In this document: positions 51,601-58,298 of the stretch, piece after piece
How the letters are laid out: each line of letters opens with the position of its first letter
Position numbering within the stretch: position 1 is the stretch's first letter
NCBI GenBank assembly: GCA_025210485.1
Contig: JAOARN010000151.1
Coordinates: forward strand, 55,084-119,083
DNA from: Marinifilaceae bacterium
GTDB lineage: Bacteria > Bacteroidota > Bacteroidia > Bacteroidales > Marinifilaceae
DNA: 64,000 nucleotides
Direction of reading: 5' to 3'
Notes under the pieces: model-generated
Database searches by the model: none
The model's input: only the letters and a program-made list of their open reading frames with translations
Told to the model about the DNA's origin: nothing
Made by a program: the position numbers and the translations under genes

Positions 51601-52102
51601 TATCTAACAAGTTAGTATTTCCTTGAAGAGTCCATGAACCATTGTTTTCAAATACCAAATCACCATCAAAATCATTGCCTGCAAAATCAATAATATTAGC
51701 ATCCTTGCTGGATCTGAAAAATAAAGATCGATCAAGGTCAATGATCATATCGGGGTCGAATTGTACCCCACCATAAATCACCAAATAGTGAGCAGGATTT
51801 ACATCAGTTTTTAATGTAGGTTTATTGGTGACACCATCCCAATACATATTAGCACATCTAGCAACATCGGTAATTAGCACCTCAGCACCAGGAGTTGGAA
51901 AAGAGTATTTATCAAAATAAACATCATCATCTTTATCAGGAATAGCCGCATATGGATTAATTTTACCACCTGGTCTATCACTCCAACTATTAATATCATT
52001 ATAACTTCCCGAACCTCCTACCCAGTAAAAATCACGAGCTTGTGAATTCAAGGATAGAACCAAAGAGAAAACGAACAGAATAAGTTTTACATTTTTTTTC
52101 AT
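42602..52102 (-). CDS. Giant T9SS-secreted SprB-like surface protein
   Basis: The chosen start (ATG 52100-52102) gives 3,166 residues with a clean signal MKKNVKLILFVFSLVLSLNSQA; the open frame extends 29 codons further without signal logic. The first ~1,850 residues hold five beta-helix-like units of about 360 residues, each opening with a W-rich motif (FYWVGGSGSYNDINSWS; FTWTGNINREWD; VNWTGAGRDNNWF; LYWIGGTGDWDD; LYWTGNAGDSDW). After an Ig/PKD-like linker come about 14 SprB-type repeats of ~80 residues (VTCFGDTDGEI...GTPDYTYEI pattern). The end is a CHU_C domain (FTPNGDGYNDKWEI...ILIYDRWGN), a type IX sorting signal. It is probably a cell-surface adhesin or gliding factor. Confidence 0.93.
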   Translation of the reverse strand: MKKNVKLILFVFSLVLSLNSQARDFYWVGGSGSYNDINSWSDRPGGKINPYAAIPDKDDDVYFDKYSFPTPGAEVLITDVARCANMYWDGVTNKPTLKTDVNPAHYLVIYGGVQFDPDMIIDLDRSLFFRSSKDANIIDFAGNDFDGDLVFENNGSWTLQGNTNLLDNDLIIKQGNLSINGQLSCSSIISSSDVSRSLRLNNSEINLSKATGNAIDFNTVNFVFSANTSKINITGQDAVLNIAGASFINFNNVTFKKDAGIVNASLLAEFRNVSFEKNSSLTGPNNFGNLVLAKGTNCVINDISLQKVKNKLTAIGTCSEYITISGPNIGANINAKDVELVYCRVQNITATGKGIPFVADKSINLGGNNADWTFNPPITADFTWTGNINREWDLPGNWDLNCVPTRLNNIRIPAGKQVDITSNAECKNFVVDNSAIVNGDGNLQVFGNFETGIADWNFIGSTNLKSTAATNCNIRINEPINGTFIIDSESTYTLLADITTTNGFDLLKGKLVLAGNELITNKLTAIGSGVRSIDLRNSTIRIKNGGAKAWELSGNNIILESTNSDILMEGANSEFYNNTTVLVQYGNLKFLDAASKSILKNEGGGIPSFMEVNFAGNADFFGDHQSEKFIFKKGHEYIFSKNSEQKVLANNGLIAKGDCAANIKFTCLDGVAYFECDDQMNDIEYVRIDGIQVRGGLIGAGNKLQAKSSIGERGYEGWEFINNKLPETVNWTGAGRDNNWFNAQNWSNNCVPTRVDNVVFRAANVVAGGSFEVSISDTENSAECADINFINPGAIRFTGDTELKVFGSVDFSSLPNANYSYTGQFIFKSTATEDINFNALNLNNELVFEGMVQPDGTNLGGVWNLLSAVNTTKDIDLNCGELNVGDFDLTAKDVFSNYSNDFPRKLRLANTNLNIASLELSALGIDLIKGNSTINISSNNGLHVYDGDRLIEFNDVNFTATTGYTEVEVLPVDVSFNNITTSSNMSFIGSPADGIGYRANSLSLSVGKTINFESEIIYEFGNLIANGTCDGSVDITSDNPALPAIFQAKAGVLNITLQKVNISNIEAQPVGVWTADNSFGLGVTDGWNFINTPTGRDLYWIGGTGDWDDKNHWSYTSGNVGGVIACVPTAKDNVHFDNKSFTANNQVVSMGSGDVKCNSMTWDGAGARTPIFRKGTVAASAVYIHGSLEFDAGMTLDLDKDIPFYFRAEDAQTITSDGVNFSSDLYFQGAGGEWTFNDNIKTEGDCYVDLGKIILNTNEFECRSLTSDNITDGLFSRGIDISNSDLVITGKSDKDISLDLLTQATKNLQGLNFETTNSNIVFKEDAKIQVVGIKPHTITMHNLTFEKRGFISTVGPIIPTYNFVLMKGDGRIPGNAVFGNLEFTKGHSYEFGNTKTYQIGNLVADGTCYAPINIMSDRPSSQATVSSTKNMDLSFVEMSDMNADLATGVTYTAVNSHAVSNVSNWRIDGRVAAIDLYWTGNAGDSDWHNYQNWSKSFDGSTEGCVPTINDNVFFTSMSFLGNKEVRIDADFATCHNMNWDDDIDPSALFIVDNTLTIAGSLQLCTTMGIDMLGTMKFVGDETIDMKTINFADKSLDGDIIFDGNYKKWTILTGFRTSGTFKLEAGTVVASNKEFTFDKFESLGAKDPNAYREIDFTSSIITINSSAPQSWNLDLTTIGGAKFKGGHSKIDFPNGGELAVRTKAVADFTIDGLEFHNNGIFRVSGTGSGRVKTCEFHEQGQVFGDNEFNTLKFTLGYENNTIESGKIITVNNDLIMEGVRCSYIFLRASTPGNKANIHKPVGKFTRIFNAAITDIRATSGDGLTHPVYYKYSNDSSIGFALEKAGETNPPSVDEDFDKPYEEWCSNVAVLNHVEGFPINKNTSFEWYYSDDNVKPYVLIPAEAGPTITVNKSGFFKAKIIYDKSNSPAPCVLESVIEVKLNKTSDVRLVITPHNVKCYGQTNGEIIAKVPNPLHPVYTFSWKTETGEDITHKSSTVPATWTNSVGDLGAGKYTVTVVDGKNCEYSTNVKIFDAYELKLEDVVTKDLVCFNKPEGEIEITASGGTGTLTYKLNDKPAAVVNKALESGSYKVEVVDDNRCSQSRDVVLNSNPEITFDFLKTGLECNGTADGTLDPRLSGGVPAYTYKWTMGATFNSTDSKLTGLSGGKYKLEVTDAKACVYTSEFDVHEPEALSTRIFESQPVTCFGDTDGEIYVVAENGTPDYTYEIAGHTGTKGLFRNLSPQEYDVVIKDKNNCSLTKKIEVKTPSQLGCIVNDRIMPKCDNSSDGQINISPYGGNGGYEFSWTGPKDYRSVSQNIDKLESGEYKLSMVDAKNCQHTTDVDLYLGIPLQAGLVAAQHESKDGKNDGAINIEILEGVPPYTFTLTGPAGYKLDSPADFDDHSLRVENLAAGKYDIEVQDFTKCRTLKRSVVINSPSSFGVYIQEIKPNGCVGSNDAELKAVVSKNSGTITYDWTGPGAFTANTNTIKNLAPGNYQLRVTMNGVTKNAFYDIAAASPLNVTVASFKNVSCNNAKDGEIDLNIDSGNARYTVLWETASKNGFLSSAKSIIQLAPDTYNYTVTTEYGCTAVGNQVITEPDPLELNITPTDITKAGEKDGEISVDVNEGTAPYTVNIWGPEGYSNKTPNSPDGIVDVDALAMGIYQVDIIDKNNCRIEKTTKIHEPTKFIAFVSDTTSVSCFGGADGAIEIQTKGESHPLNLQFYWVGPDHFSSTKQNITGLKAGRYRLSVLDMILDEVFNLSVEIKQPKQLIVEEWHKDITCAGRTDGFVNVHASGGTPPYRYEWMDATGAVSTEEDKNNLKAGNYNVTVIDSKGCRPKNPLPINFTNPKPLDVASKIMQPTCFGLEDGSIELTINNGTYPYFVNWENYGSVTPTIAGIKKGEYEYSIIDNEGCGTNGKITVGEPDSLIVEINDYSDILCYGAENGYAQAEITGGTLDYSITWSNDVTTALNENLTEGKYNIKVLDANGCKDTASVIINEPAKMYMDVQAVRPTTTDSYDGKIDIKAWGGVLDYTINWSHIAMTGLHEENLGTGKYNIEIVDKNNCVLDSLIVLEHLYDTKVRIPAAFTPNGDGYNDKWEIERIEYVQKVDILIYDRWGNTIYQFTGTGNQYLSEPWTGKNKGKDQAIGSYYYVVKLDDDSPLMGTVTIVK
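42850..46310 (-). repeat. About 14 SprB-type protein repeats
   Basis: Roughly 240-bp coding units with the pattern CxGxxDGxI, a GGxxPYxYxW core, LxxGxYxxxVxDxxxC and a closing EP. By eye I count 14 between the Ig-like linker and the CHU_C domain. They have diverged in DNA, unlike the repeats beside secG. Confidence 0.75.
46950..52040 (-). repeat. Five beta-helix-like protein units of about 360 residues
   Basis: The W-G/N-W opening motif recurs near 52030, 50955, 49905, 48805 and 47680, a spacing of about 1.05-1.13 kb. Each unit has a C-V-P-T-x-x-D/N-N-V segment and strings of short hydrophobic/Asn-rich beta rungs. Confidence 0.75.
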
Positions 52103-52810
52103 CAGTAAATAATTTACTTTCTTGCCTATTAGCCGAATCAGATTATATATTATGTAACCTGCATAAACATTAAACACCCTAATTAGCAAAATGCGATTTA
52201 GAATTTATATTCGAAAAAATACTTAGCTTATTAAAATTTATATGATAACAATATGAAAAGAACTTACCTTTAAGATAAATTAAAACATAAACTATTATAC
52301 AAAATAAGAAACATAAATAAATATTCTGATACAAGTTCAAAAAACTCAAAAAAAGCATCAGCAATTAGATTTTCCAACATGATTTTCATAATAATATTTC
52401 TCTTTATTATCATTTTTAGTATTCAGTTTTTCAGCAACATATAATAAAAATGATAATATTTAGACAAACATCATTATTTAATCAATAAAAGAACTAATTC
52501 TTTTGATAAAATACAAGGAATAATTTTTGTTTTTAATAAAATATAAAGCTTTTAAATTAAGGTATTAATTAAACAGTATGTGCAAAAATAACAAAGCACA
52601 TCAATCTATTATCAAAATTGGAACAAGCAATATTAGGCTTAATTAAAAATAAATCAACAGATTTTTAATATGGAACATAAAAAGATGGACACATATAGGT
52701 TATAATCAACAAATACACTCTGTCATAATTTTATTTTTACTTACACTTATCTTTTCATAAATTTACTTACAACCAGATGTTTAATTATTCATAAGACAAC
52801 ATTTAATAAA
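52103..52810. other. Divergent intergenic region between adhesin and carotenoid operons
   Basis: About 700 very AT-rich bases. The one clear structure is the inverted repeat at 52405-52458. No housekeeping-type promoter was convincingly matched upstream of crtB. Confidence 0.5.
52405..52458. repeat. Long AT-rich inverted repeat in the divergent region
   Basis: TATTATCATTTTTA (52405-52418) and its exact complement (52445-52458) form a 14-bp stem around a 26-base loop, without a following T tract. Confidence 0.6.
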
Positions 52811-53653
52811 ATGAATATTGATTTTTATATTGACTCTTGCTTTAGTATATCCAAGCTTATTACTAGAAAATACAGTACCTCGTTTTCACTAGCTTGTTCC
52901 TTTTTAAAAACACAACAACAAAAAGCTATATACTCATTATATGGATTTGTCAGATTATGCGATGAAGTTGTTGACAGTTTTCATGATCAGGATAAAGAAT
53001 ATCTACTTGACAAACTTGAAAGTGACTTGGATTATGCAATTGAGAATGGAATCTCGACAAATCCTGTTATTGATTCATTTACAAAAACAATATTTAAATA
53101 CAATATAGATAGATCCCAAATAGCGAGTTTTATTAAAAGCATGCGAAGTGATATTGATAAAAACAATTATAATAATAATGAAAGCTTGGATGAATATATT
53201 TACGGTTCGGCAGATGTTGTTGGCCTAATGTGTTTAATGATTTTCTGCAATGGAGACAAGGATAAGTATGAGAATTTGAAATACTCGGCACAAAAACTTG
53301 GTTCTGCATTTCAAAAGGTAAATTTCTTGAGAGATCTTCATGCTGACATTAATGGACTTGGAAGATGTTATTTCCCTGAACTATGTGATAAAAAATTCAG
53401 CAAAGAATCGAAACTTATAATTGAAAAATCAATCAGAGATGATTTTAATATAGCATTGAAAGGAATAAAAAAGCTACCGGGGAGATCTAAACTGGCAGTA
53501 TCTATAGCCTATTTTTACTATATAAAACTTTTTAAGAAATTGGAGCAAAATAGTTTTTCAGACATACTTGCAAAAAGAACTAGAATATCCAATTTTCGTA
53601 AATATCTAATCTTCCTAAAAGTCAGCTTTATGTATAAAACTAAACTTATATAA
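52811..53653 (+). CDS. crtB: Phytoene synthase
   Basis: CrtB condenses two GGPP molecules to phytoene, the first committed carotenoid step. The 280-residue squalene/phytoene synthase shows both metal-binding Asp motifs: CDEVVD in LYGFVRLCDEVVDSFHD, and DLHAD in NFLRDLHADINGLGRCYFP. A chain-length variant using FPP (CrtM-like) cannot be excluded from sequence alone, but the CruF-family neighbour favours the C40 route. It is the first gene of a six-gene operon with gaps of 33 bases or less or with overlaps. Confidence 0.93.
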   Translation: MNIDFYIDSCFSISKLITRKYSTSFSLACSFLKTQQQKAIYSLYGFVRLCDEVVDSFHDQDKEYLLDKLESDLDYAIENGISTNPVIDSFTKTIFKYNIDRSQIASFIKSMRSDIDKNNYNNNESLDEYIYGSADVVGLMCLMIFCNGDKDKYENLKYSAQKLGSAFQKVNFLRDLHADINGLGRCYFPELCDKKFSKESKLIIEKSIRDDFNIALKGIKKLPGRSKLAVSIAYFYYIKLFKKLEQNSFSDILAKRTRISNFRKYLIFLKVSFMYKTKLI

Positions 53654-53686
53654 TACTTATTTCACATATATAAACCAATCAAAAAT

Positions 53687-54334
53687 ATGATACTAAATTT
53701 TTATAAAAATCTAAATTTATATGAGATACGTAAGTTTATTATTATATTTTATTTAGTAGGCAGCATAGGTTTTATCATACCTTATTTTAGCATAATATTT
53801 TCGTACTTGATATCATTTGCAATAATTTTATCTTGCATATTACTAGCTTTCAGACATGAGAAATTCAGAGCAAGAGACATCATAATATTTTCAACTATTT
53901 TTATTCTTGGTTATTCTATAGAAGCAATAGGAGTATATACTGGCGAAATATTCGGAAGTTACAATTACAATTATGCCTTGGGTCCAAAAATATTTGAAAC
54001 CCCAATTTTAATCGGTGTAAATTGGTTATTAATGATATATTTGAGCACATCAGTGACACAATTTTTCACGAAGAATAGATTTTTGCTATTATTAATTGCT
54101 CCACTTATTATGGTAGGGTATGACTTTATTCTAGAAATATGTGCTCCAAAGATGAATATGTGGCATTGGGCGAATGACAGTGTACCAATACAAAATTACA
54201 TCGCTTGGTATTGTTTAGCTTTATTTTTTTGTTTTTTGATCTCGATTTTTAATATCAAAACGAAAAATCCGCTAAGTATAGTTATACTTTTATGTCAAAT
54301 ATTTTTTTTCTCTCTAATTGCCATATTTATGTAA
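53687..54334 (+). CDS. cruF: CruF-family carotenoid biosynthesis membrane protein (probable 1',2'-hydratase)
   Basis: This 215-residue multi-pass membrane protein belongs to the carotenoid biosynthesis family PF04240, which includes CruF hydratases that add water to the psi end of acyclic carotenoids. Landmarks are GYSIEAIGVYTGEIFGSYNYNY, LGPKIFETPILIGVNWLLMIY and MVGYDFILEICAPKMNMWHW, and about six or seven hydrophobic segments. Hydration would create the tertiary hydroxyl that can be glycosylated by the enzyme encoded two genes later. A cyclase role is less likely. The symbol is by family, not by proof of activity. Confidence 0.8.
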   Translation: MILNFYKNLNLYEIRKFIIIFYLVGSIGFIIPYFSIIFSYLISFAIILSCILLAFRHEKFRARDIIIFSTIFILGYSIEAIGVYTGEIFGSYNYNYALGPKIFETPILIGVNWLLMIYLSTSVTQFFTKNRFLLLLIAPLIMVGYDFILEICAPKMNMWHWANDSVPIQNYIAWYCLALFFCFLISIFNIKTKNPLSIVILLCQIFFFSLIAIFM

Positions 54335-54343
54335 ATCATAAAA

Positions 54344-54964
54344 ATGATTAAATCTAAATACAATATAGTAGCGTATCGAATTTTCAGTTTACTTACCAAA
54401 CTGTTAATCTACAGGTATTTCAACAGTACTTATATTATTGGAAATAGTTATCAATCCGATAAATCATGTCTCTTAATTTCGAATCATATAAGTTGGTGGG
54501 ACGGATTTTGGATACTCTACTATAATAACAGAATATTAAAAAAACGATTTCATTTTATGATGCTCGAAAGTCAACTAATAAAGCATTGGTACTTCAAATT
54601 CATTGGTGGATTTTCTGTAAAACCCAATAGTAGAGATGCCTTAAATTCAATAAAATATTGCACAAAACTTTTAACAGATGAATCCAATTTAGTAATTATT
54701 TTCCCTCAAGGTAAAATCAACTCATTGTATCAAAACAAATTTATTTTCAAATCGGGTATTGATAAAATAGTAGAAAACTCTGAATTAGATAATAATATAA
54801 TATTGATAGTAAACCTTATAGATTATCTGTCAAACAAAAAACCAAATCTCTACATTTACCACAAAACACTTAATAAAAAAGATATAAAGGGTATGAAAAT
54901 TCAAGATTTATATCAGAATTTTTATAATGAATGTCAGGATAAACAGAAACAAAAAACAGATTAG
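54344..54964 (+). CDS. PlsC-type acyltransferase, probably acylating the carotenoid glycoside
   Basis: This 206-residue protein has the acyltransferase HX4D motif in SNHISWWDGFW and a variant of the FPEGTR motif (FPQGKIN), with RYFNSTYIIGNSY upstream. It is shorter than housekeeping PlsC and lies inside the carotenoid operon nine bases after cruF, with its stop directly touching the glycosyltransferase ATG. This parallels CruD and CrtO, the acyltransferases that esterify carotenoid sugars in Chlorobi and Staphylococcus. Role by context, fold by motif. An ordinary lysophospholipid acyltransferase remains the alternative. Confidence 0.82.
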   Translation: MIKSKYNIVAYRIFSLLTKLLIYRYFNSTYIIGNSYQSDKSCLLISNHISWWDGFWILYYNNRILKKRFHFMMLESQLIKHWYFKFIGGFSVKPNSRDALNSIKYCTKLLTDESNLVIIFPQGKINSLYQNKFIFKSGIDKIVENSELDNNIILIVNLIDYLSNKKPNLYIYHKTLNKKDIKGMKIQDLYQNFYNECQDKQKQKTD

Positions 54965-56068
54965 ATGGATATAATTACATACATAATATTAACATTCTTA
55001 GCACTACAGAATTTAAATCTGATAATAAATCTAATTTTCAAACAAAACATAAGAGCAAATAATACTAAGATTAAGATTAAAGAAGACTTGATATCTGTAC
55101 TAATACCTGTTAGAAACGAAGAAGAAAACATAGGACTCTTATTGTCGGATTTAACAAAAAGTAATTACAATAATCTTGAAATCATAGTCTTGGATGACGA
55201 GTCTACAGATAGGACATTTCAAATATGCAAGAGATTTTCAAAAACTGACAATAGAATAAAAGTCTACAAATCGAATAAATTAGCAAAAAACTGGTTAGGA
55301 AAGAATTACGCCTGCCATCAGTTATCAGAAATAGCAAAAGGAGAATATTTTCTCTTTTTAGATTCAGATGTAAGAATTAAATCTGACTTAATACTAGATG
55401 CAGTAGCTTATATAAAAGAAAAAGACCTAAAACTAATGTCTATATTTCCAACACAAATAATAAAAAGCAAGGGAGAGAAATTAATAATACCAATAATGAA
55501 TTATATTCTGTTAAGTCTGCTTGCATTAATATTTGTTAGAAAATCACCTTTTGTATCACACTCGGCTGCAAATGGTCAATTCATGTTATTCGATGCAGAA
55601 ACATACAAGAAATATACACCACATAAGGTTTTTAAATCTTCGGCAATTGAGGATATACTAATTTCAAGATATTACAAAAAAAATAGGCTTAAAATAGCTT
55701 GTATTAGCTCAGAAACGAGAGTACAATGTAGAATGTATAGTTCATTTAAAGAAGCATTTAATGGATTTTCAAAAAACATAAAAATGTTTTTTGGGAACAG
55801 TTACTTTTTAGCCTTTATGTTTAGTGGAATTTGTCTATTCGGGATAGTTCCAATACTAATATATCAGTTTGATTATATACTTATATATTTTGGATTTTCC
55901 ATATCGATAGCCATTTTATATTCTTTAATCAGCAAACAAAACATAATACTAAACACTATATTATTTCCAATACATCAACTGATCATATTTTCACTAGTTA
56001 TCAACTCTATTCTCAAAAGCAATAAAAGAAAGCTTATATGGAAAGGAAGAAATATATACTCATCATAA
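54965..56068 (+). CDS. Family 2 glycosyltransferase, carotenoid glycosyltransferase-like (CruC/CrtQ type)
   Basis: This 367-residue membrane-associated GT2 has an N-terminal hydrophobic anchor, then VLIPVRNEEENIGLLLSDL, VLDDESTDRT with the UDP-sugar Asp, the DXD motif in FLFLDSDVRI, and an ED motif in SSAIEDILISRYYKK. Three or so C-terminal hydrophobic segments (from about 275) match CrtQ/CruC enzymes that glycosylate carotenoids. It starts one base after the acyltransferase stop and overlaps the TPR gene by 31 bases, so translation is coupled. Sugar and acceptor are inferred from context. Confidence 0.85.
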   Translation: MDIITYIILTFLALQNLNLIINLIFKQNIRANNTKIKIKEDLISVLIPVRNEEENIGLLLSDLTKSNYNNLEIIVLDDESTDRTFQICKRFSKTDNRIKVYKSNKLAKNWLGKNYACHQLSEIAKGEYFLFLDSDVRIKSDLILDAVAYIKEKDLKLMSIFPTQIIKSKGEKLIIPIMNYILLSLLALIFVRKSPFVSHSAANGQFMLFDAETYKKYTPHKVFKSSAIEDILISRYYKKNRLKIACISSETRVQCRMYSSFKEAFNGFSKNIKMFFGNSYFLAFMFSGICLFGIVPILIYQFDYILIYFGFSISIAILYSLISKQNIILNTILFPIHQLIIFSLVINSILKSNKRKLIWKGRNIYSS

Positions 56069-56769
56069 TAATGATATTCAGTAATATGATAAGCTATGCA
56101 GATTATCATAAACGAATATATAAAGCATTTATATCTGGGAATATGATAGAATGGGAAAAGATTATCATGAAAATGGAGAAAAAGAGACACAAAAGTCTTG
56201 ATTTCAAGATAGAATTAATCAATTATCAAATTGGATACATCGGTTACTGTGTAGGAGAAAAAAGATACAAGGAAGCAAGGAAGTATATTAAAATTGCTGA
56301 AAAGAACATAGAAATATTAGAAAGCAATAATTACAAAGCCTCGAAAAGCATTACTTATCGAGCCTCAATAAATGGATTAAGGATTGGAATGAATAATTTC
56401 ATGGCTCTTTTTCTTGGTCCACAAATACTCAAAGATACAAAAGATGCTCTAGATAAAGATCCTGAAAACACAGATGCCCTTATTTTAATGGGTAATTCGA
56501 AATTTTATATGGCTAAGGTATTAGGTGGTTCGGTACAAGCGGCTATCGAATACTATAGCACAGCAGAAAAAATAATGGTTAGAAATAAGAATCTTAAACA
56601 TAATTGGAACTACCTAAGTCTGCTAAGCTTGATAGCACATGCTTATGAAAAAGTAGAAAAGCTAGATATGGCTGACAAATACTACAAAAAAATATTGACA
56701 TTAGAACCAGATTACATGTGGATTAAAAATGATATATACCCAAAATTCTTAAAACAATATGAAAAATAA
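56038..56769 (+). CDS. Secreted or periplasmic TPR-like protein in the carotenoid operon
   Basis: This 243-residue protein starts inside the end of the glycosyltransferase gene (31-base overlap) with a signal peptide MERKKYILIIIMIFSNMISYA. The rest is helical with TPR-like pairs: YKEARKYIKIAEKNIEIL, DALILMGNSKFYMAKVLGGSVQAAIEYYSTAEKI and AHAYEKVEKLDMADKYYKKILTLEP. It may help assemble or move the acyl-glycosyl carotenoid in the envelope; this is inference. Its 3' end overlaps crtI by 11 bases. I know of no assigned role for such a protein in carotenoid synthesis. Confidence 0.75.
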   Translation: MERKKYILIIIMIFSNMISYADYHKRIYKAFISGNMIEWEKIIMKMEKKRHKSLDFKIELINYQIGYIGYCVGEKRYKEARKYIKIAEKNIEILESNNYKASKSITYRASINGLRIGMNNFMALFLGPQILKDTKDALDKDPENTDALILMGNSKFYMAKVLGGSVQAAIEYYSTAEKIMVRNKNLKHNWNYLSLLSLIAHAYEKVEKLDMADKYYKKILTLEPDYMWIKNDIYPKFLKQYEK

Positions 56770-58240
56770 CAAACAAGTATTGATAGTTGGAACAGGCTTG
56801 GGAGGACTCTCCACAGGACTAAGATTAGCTAAACAGGGCTACCATGTAAAATTTGTAGAGAAGTATCATAAAGCTGGAGGCAGGCTTAATCAGATAAGTA
56901 AAGATGGATTTACTTTCGATATTGGTCCCAGCTTTTTCAGTATGCCATATGAATTTGAAGAGATGATGAATGATTGCGGTATCGAAATGCCATTTAAATT
57001 TGTTGAACTAGATCCACTGTACACTGTTAATTTCAAAGGAAATCCTAATAAATTCTATATTCATAAGGATATAGATAAAATGGCAGAACAATTCGAAGGA
57101 ATAGAAAGCAATTTTAAAGAAAAATTTAATAAATATCTTAAAAAATGTGAGGAAATATATAATGATACAATTGACATAGTAATAAAACAAAATTTCAATA
57201 GTATCCCAGATTATGTAAGATCATTGATGAATGTCAACCCAAAACATCTTAACATATTATTAAAAAGTTTTTGGCAACAGGTTAATAAATATTTCGAATC
57301 AAAAGAAGCCAGACAAATCATTTCATTGATTGCTTTTTTCCTGGGTCGTACACCTTTTGATACCAATGCTGTATATACATTACTGTCTCATATTGAGTTT
57401 ACACGAACAGGCTACTATAATGTTGAAAACGGCATGTACACAATTGTCGAGAGCTTGGTAGATAAACTAAAAGAACTCAATTGTGATTTTCATTACTCAA
57501 CCGAGATAATAGATTATGAATCAAATAGAGATAAATTAACAGGCTTGATTGACAAGCACGGTAAGGTATGGACATCTGATATATTCGTAATAAATGCAGA
57601 TGCAGCACTATTTAGAGGTAGTGTACTTAATAGAACAAAATATAACGACAAGAATCTGAGTAAGATGAATTGGACAATGGGATATTTATGTTTCTATCTC
57701 GGAATTGACACCAAACTAGAGCAGGTTGAGCATCATAATTATTTTTTAGGAGACAATTATGAAGACTACTCAAAACATATTATGAAAAACCCTGGGATAT
57801 TGGAAAAACCGTATTATTATGTAAATGCGATTTCAAAACACAATTCAAATTGTGCACCCGAAAACTGCGAAGCTCTATTTTTTGTTTGTCCCGTACCTAA
57901 TTTGATTTACAAAACAGACTGGTCCGACAAAGATGATATAATAGACAGTATAATCGAGGATTTTTCAAGTAGGATAAATTTTAAAATTAAAGATCACATT
58001 ATTACTAGACTTTCATTTGGGCCTAAGGAATGGAGAGACAATTTTAATCTATACCAAGGTTCAGGTTTGGGATTATCGCATCATATGTTACAGATTGGAG
58101 CCTTACGTCCTCGCAATTATGATGAAAAATTCAAGAACTGTTTTTATGTTGGAGCATCAACGGTTCCTGGTGCAGGTCTTCCGATGTCCGTAATAAGCTC
58201 TAAATTGGCAGAAGAAAGAGTAAATAACTATTGCCAATAG
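56759..58240 (+). CDS. crtI: CrtI-type phytoene desaturase
   Basis: CrtI-type FAD enzymes desaturate phytoene stepwise to lycopene or related products. The 493-residue product has the Rossmann start VLIVGTGLGGLSTGLRLA followed by VEKYHKAGGRLNQ and FDIGPSFFSMP, and the C-terminal FAD segment FYVGASTVPGAGLPMSVISSKL. The carotenoid context makes CrtI the best fit, but close paralogues (CrtD-type 3,4-desaturases) share these motifs, and no second copy is seen here. It is the last gene of the operon, followed by a bidirectional terminator. Confidence 0.92.
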   Translation: MKNNKQVLIVGTGLGGLSTGLRLAKQGYHVKFVEKYHKAGGRLNQISKDGFTFDIGPSFFSMPYEFEEMMNDCGIEMPFKFVELDPLYTVNFKGNPNKFYIHKDIDKMAEQFEGIESNFKEKFNKYLKKCEEIYNDTIDIVIKQNFNSIPDYVRSLMNVNPKHLNILLKSFWQQVNKYFESKEARQIISLIAFFLGRTPFDTNAVYTLLSHIEFTRTGYYNVENGMYTIVESLVDKLKELNCDFHYSTEIIDYESNRDKLTGLIDKHGKVWTSDIFVINADAALFRGSVLNRTKYNDKNLSKMNWTMGYLCFYLGIDTKLEQVEHHNYFLGDNYEDYSKHIMKNPGILEKPYYYVNAISKHNSNCAPENCEALFFVCPVPNLIYKTDWSDKDDIIDSIIEDFSSRINFKIKDHIITRLSFGPKEWRDNFNLYQGSGLGLSHHMLQIGALRPRNYDEKFKNCFYVGASTVPGAGLPMSVISSKLAEERVNNYCQ

Positions 58241-58244
58241 GATT

Positions 58245-58293
58245 AAAAAAAATACTCTAGATACTGAAGTATCAAACTAGAGTATTTTTTTTT
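58245..58293. terminator. Bidirectional terminator between crtI and the Smr gene
   Basis: AATACTCTAG (58251-58260) pairs with CTAGAGTATT (58277-58286), with an inner ATACT-GA-AGTAT hairpin, an A run on the left and a T run on the right, between convergent genes. Confidence 0.9.
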
Positions 58294-58298
58294 ATATT

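Noticed and set aside
42602..52189. Longer N-terminus of the giant protein (29 extra codons)
   Set aside because: The internal ATG at 52100-52102 begins a textbook signal peptide; the extra codons would bury it.
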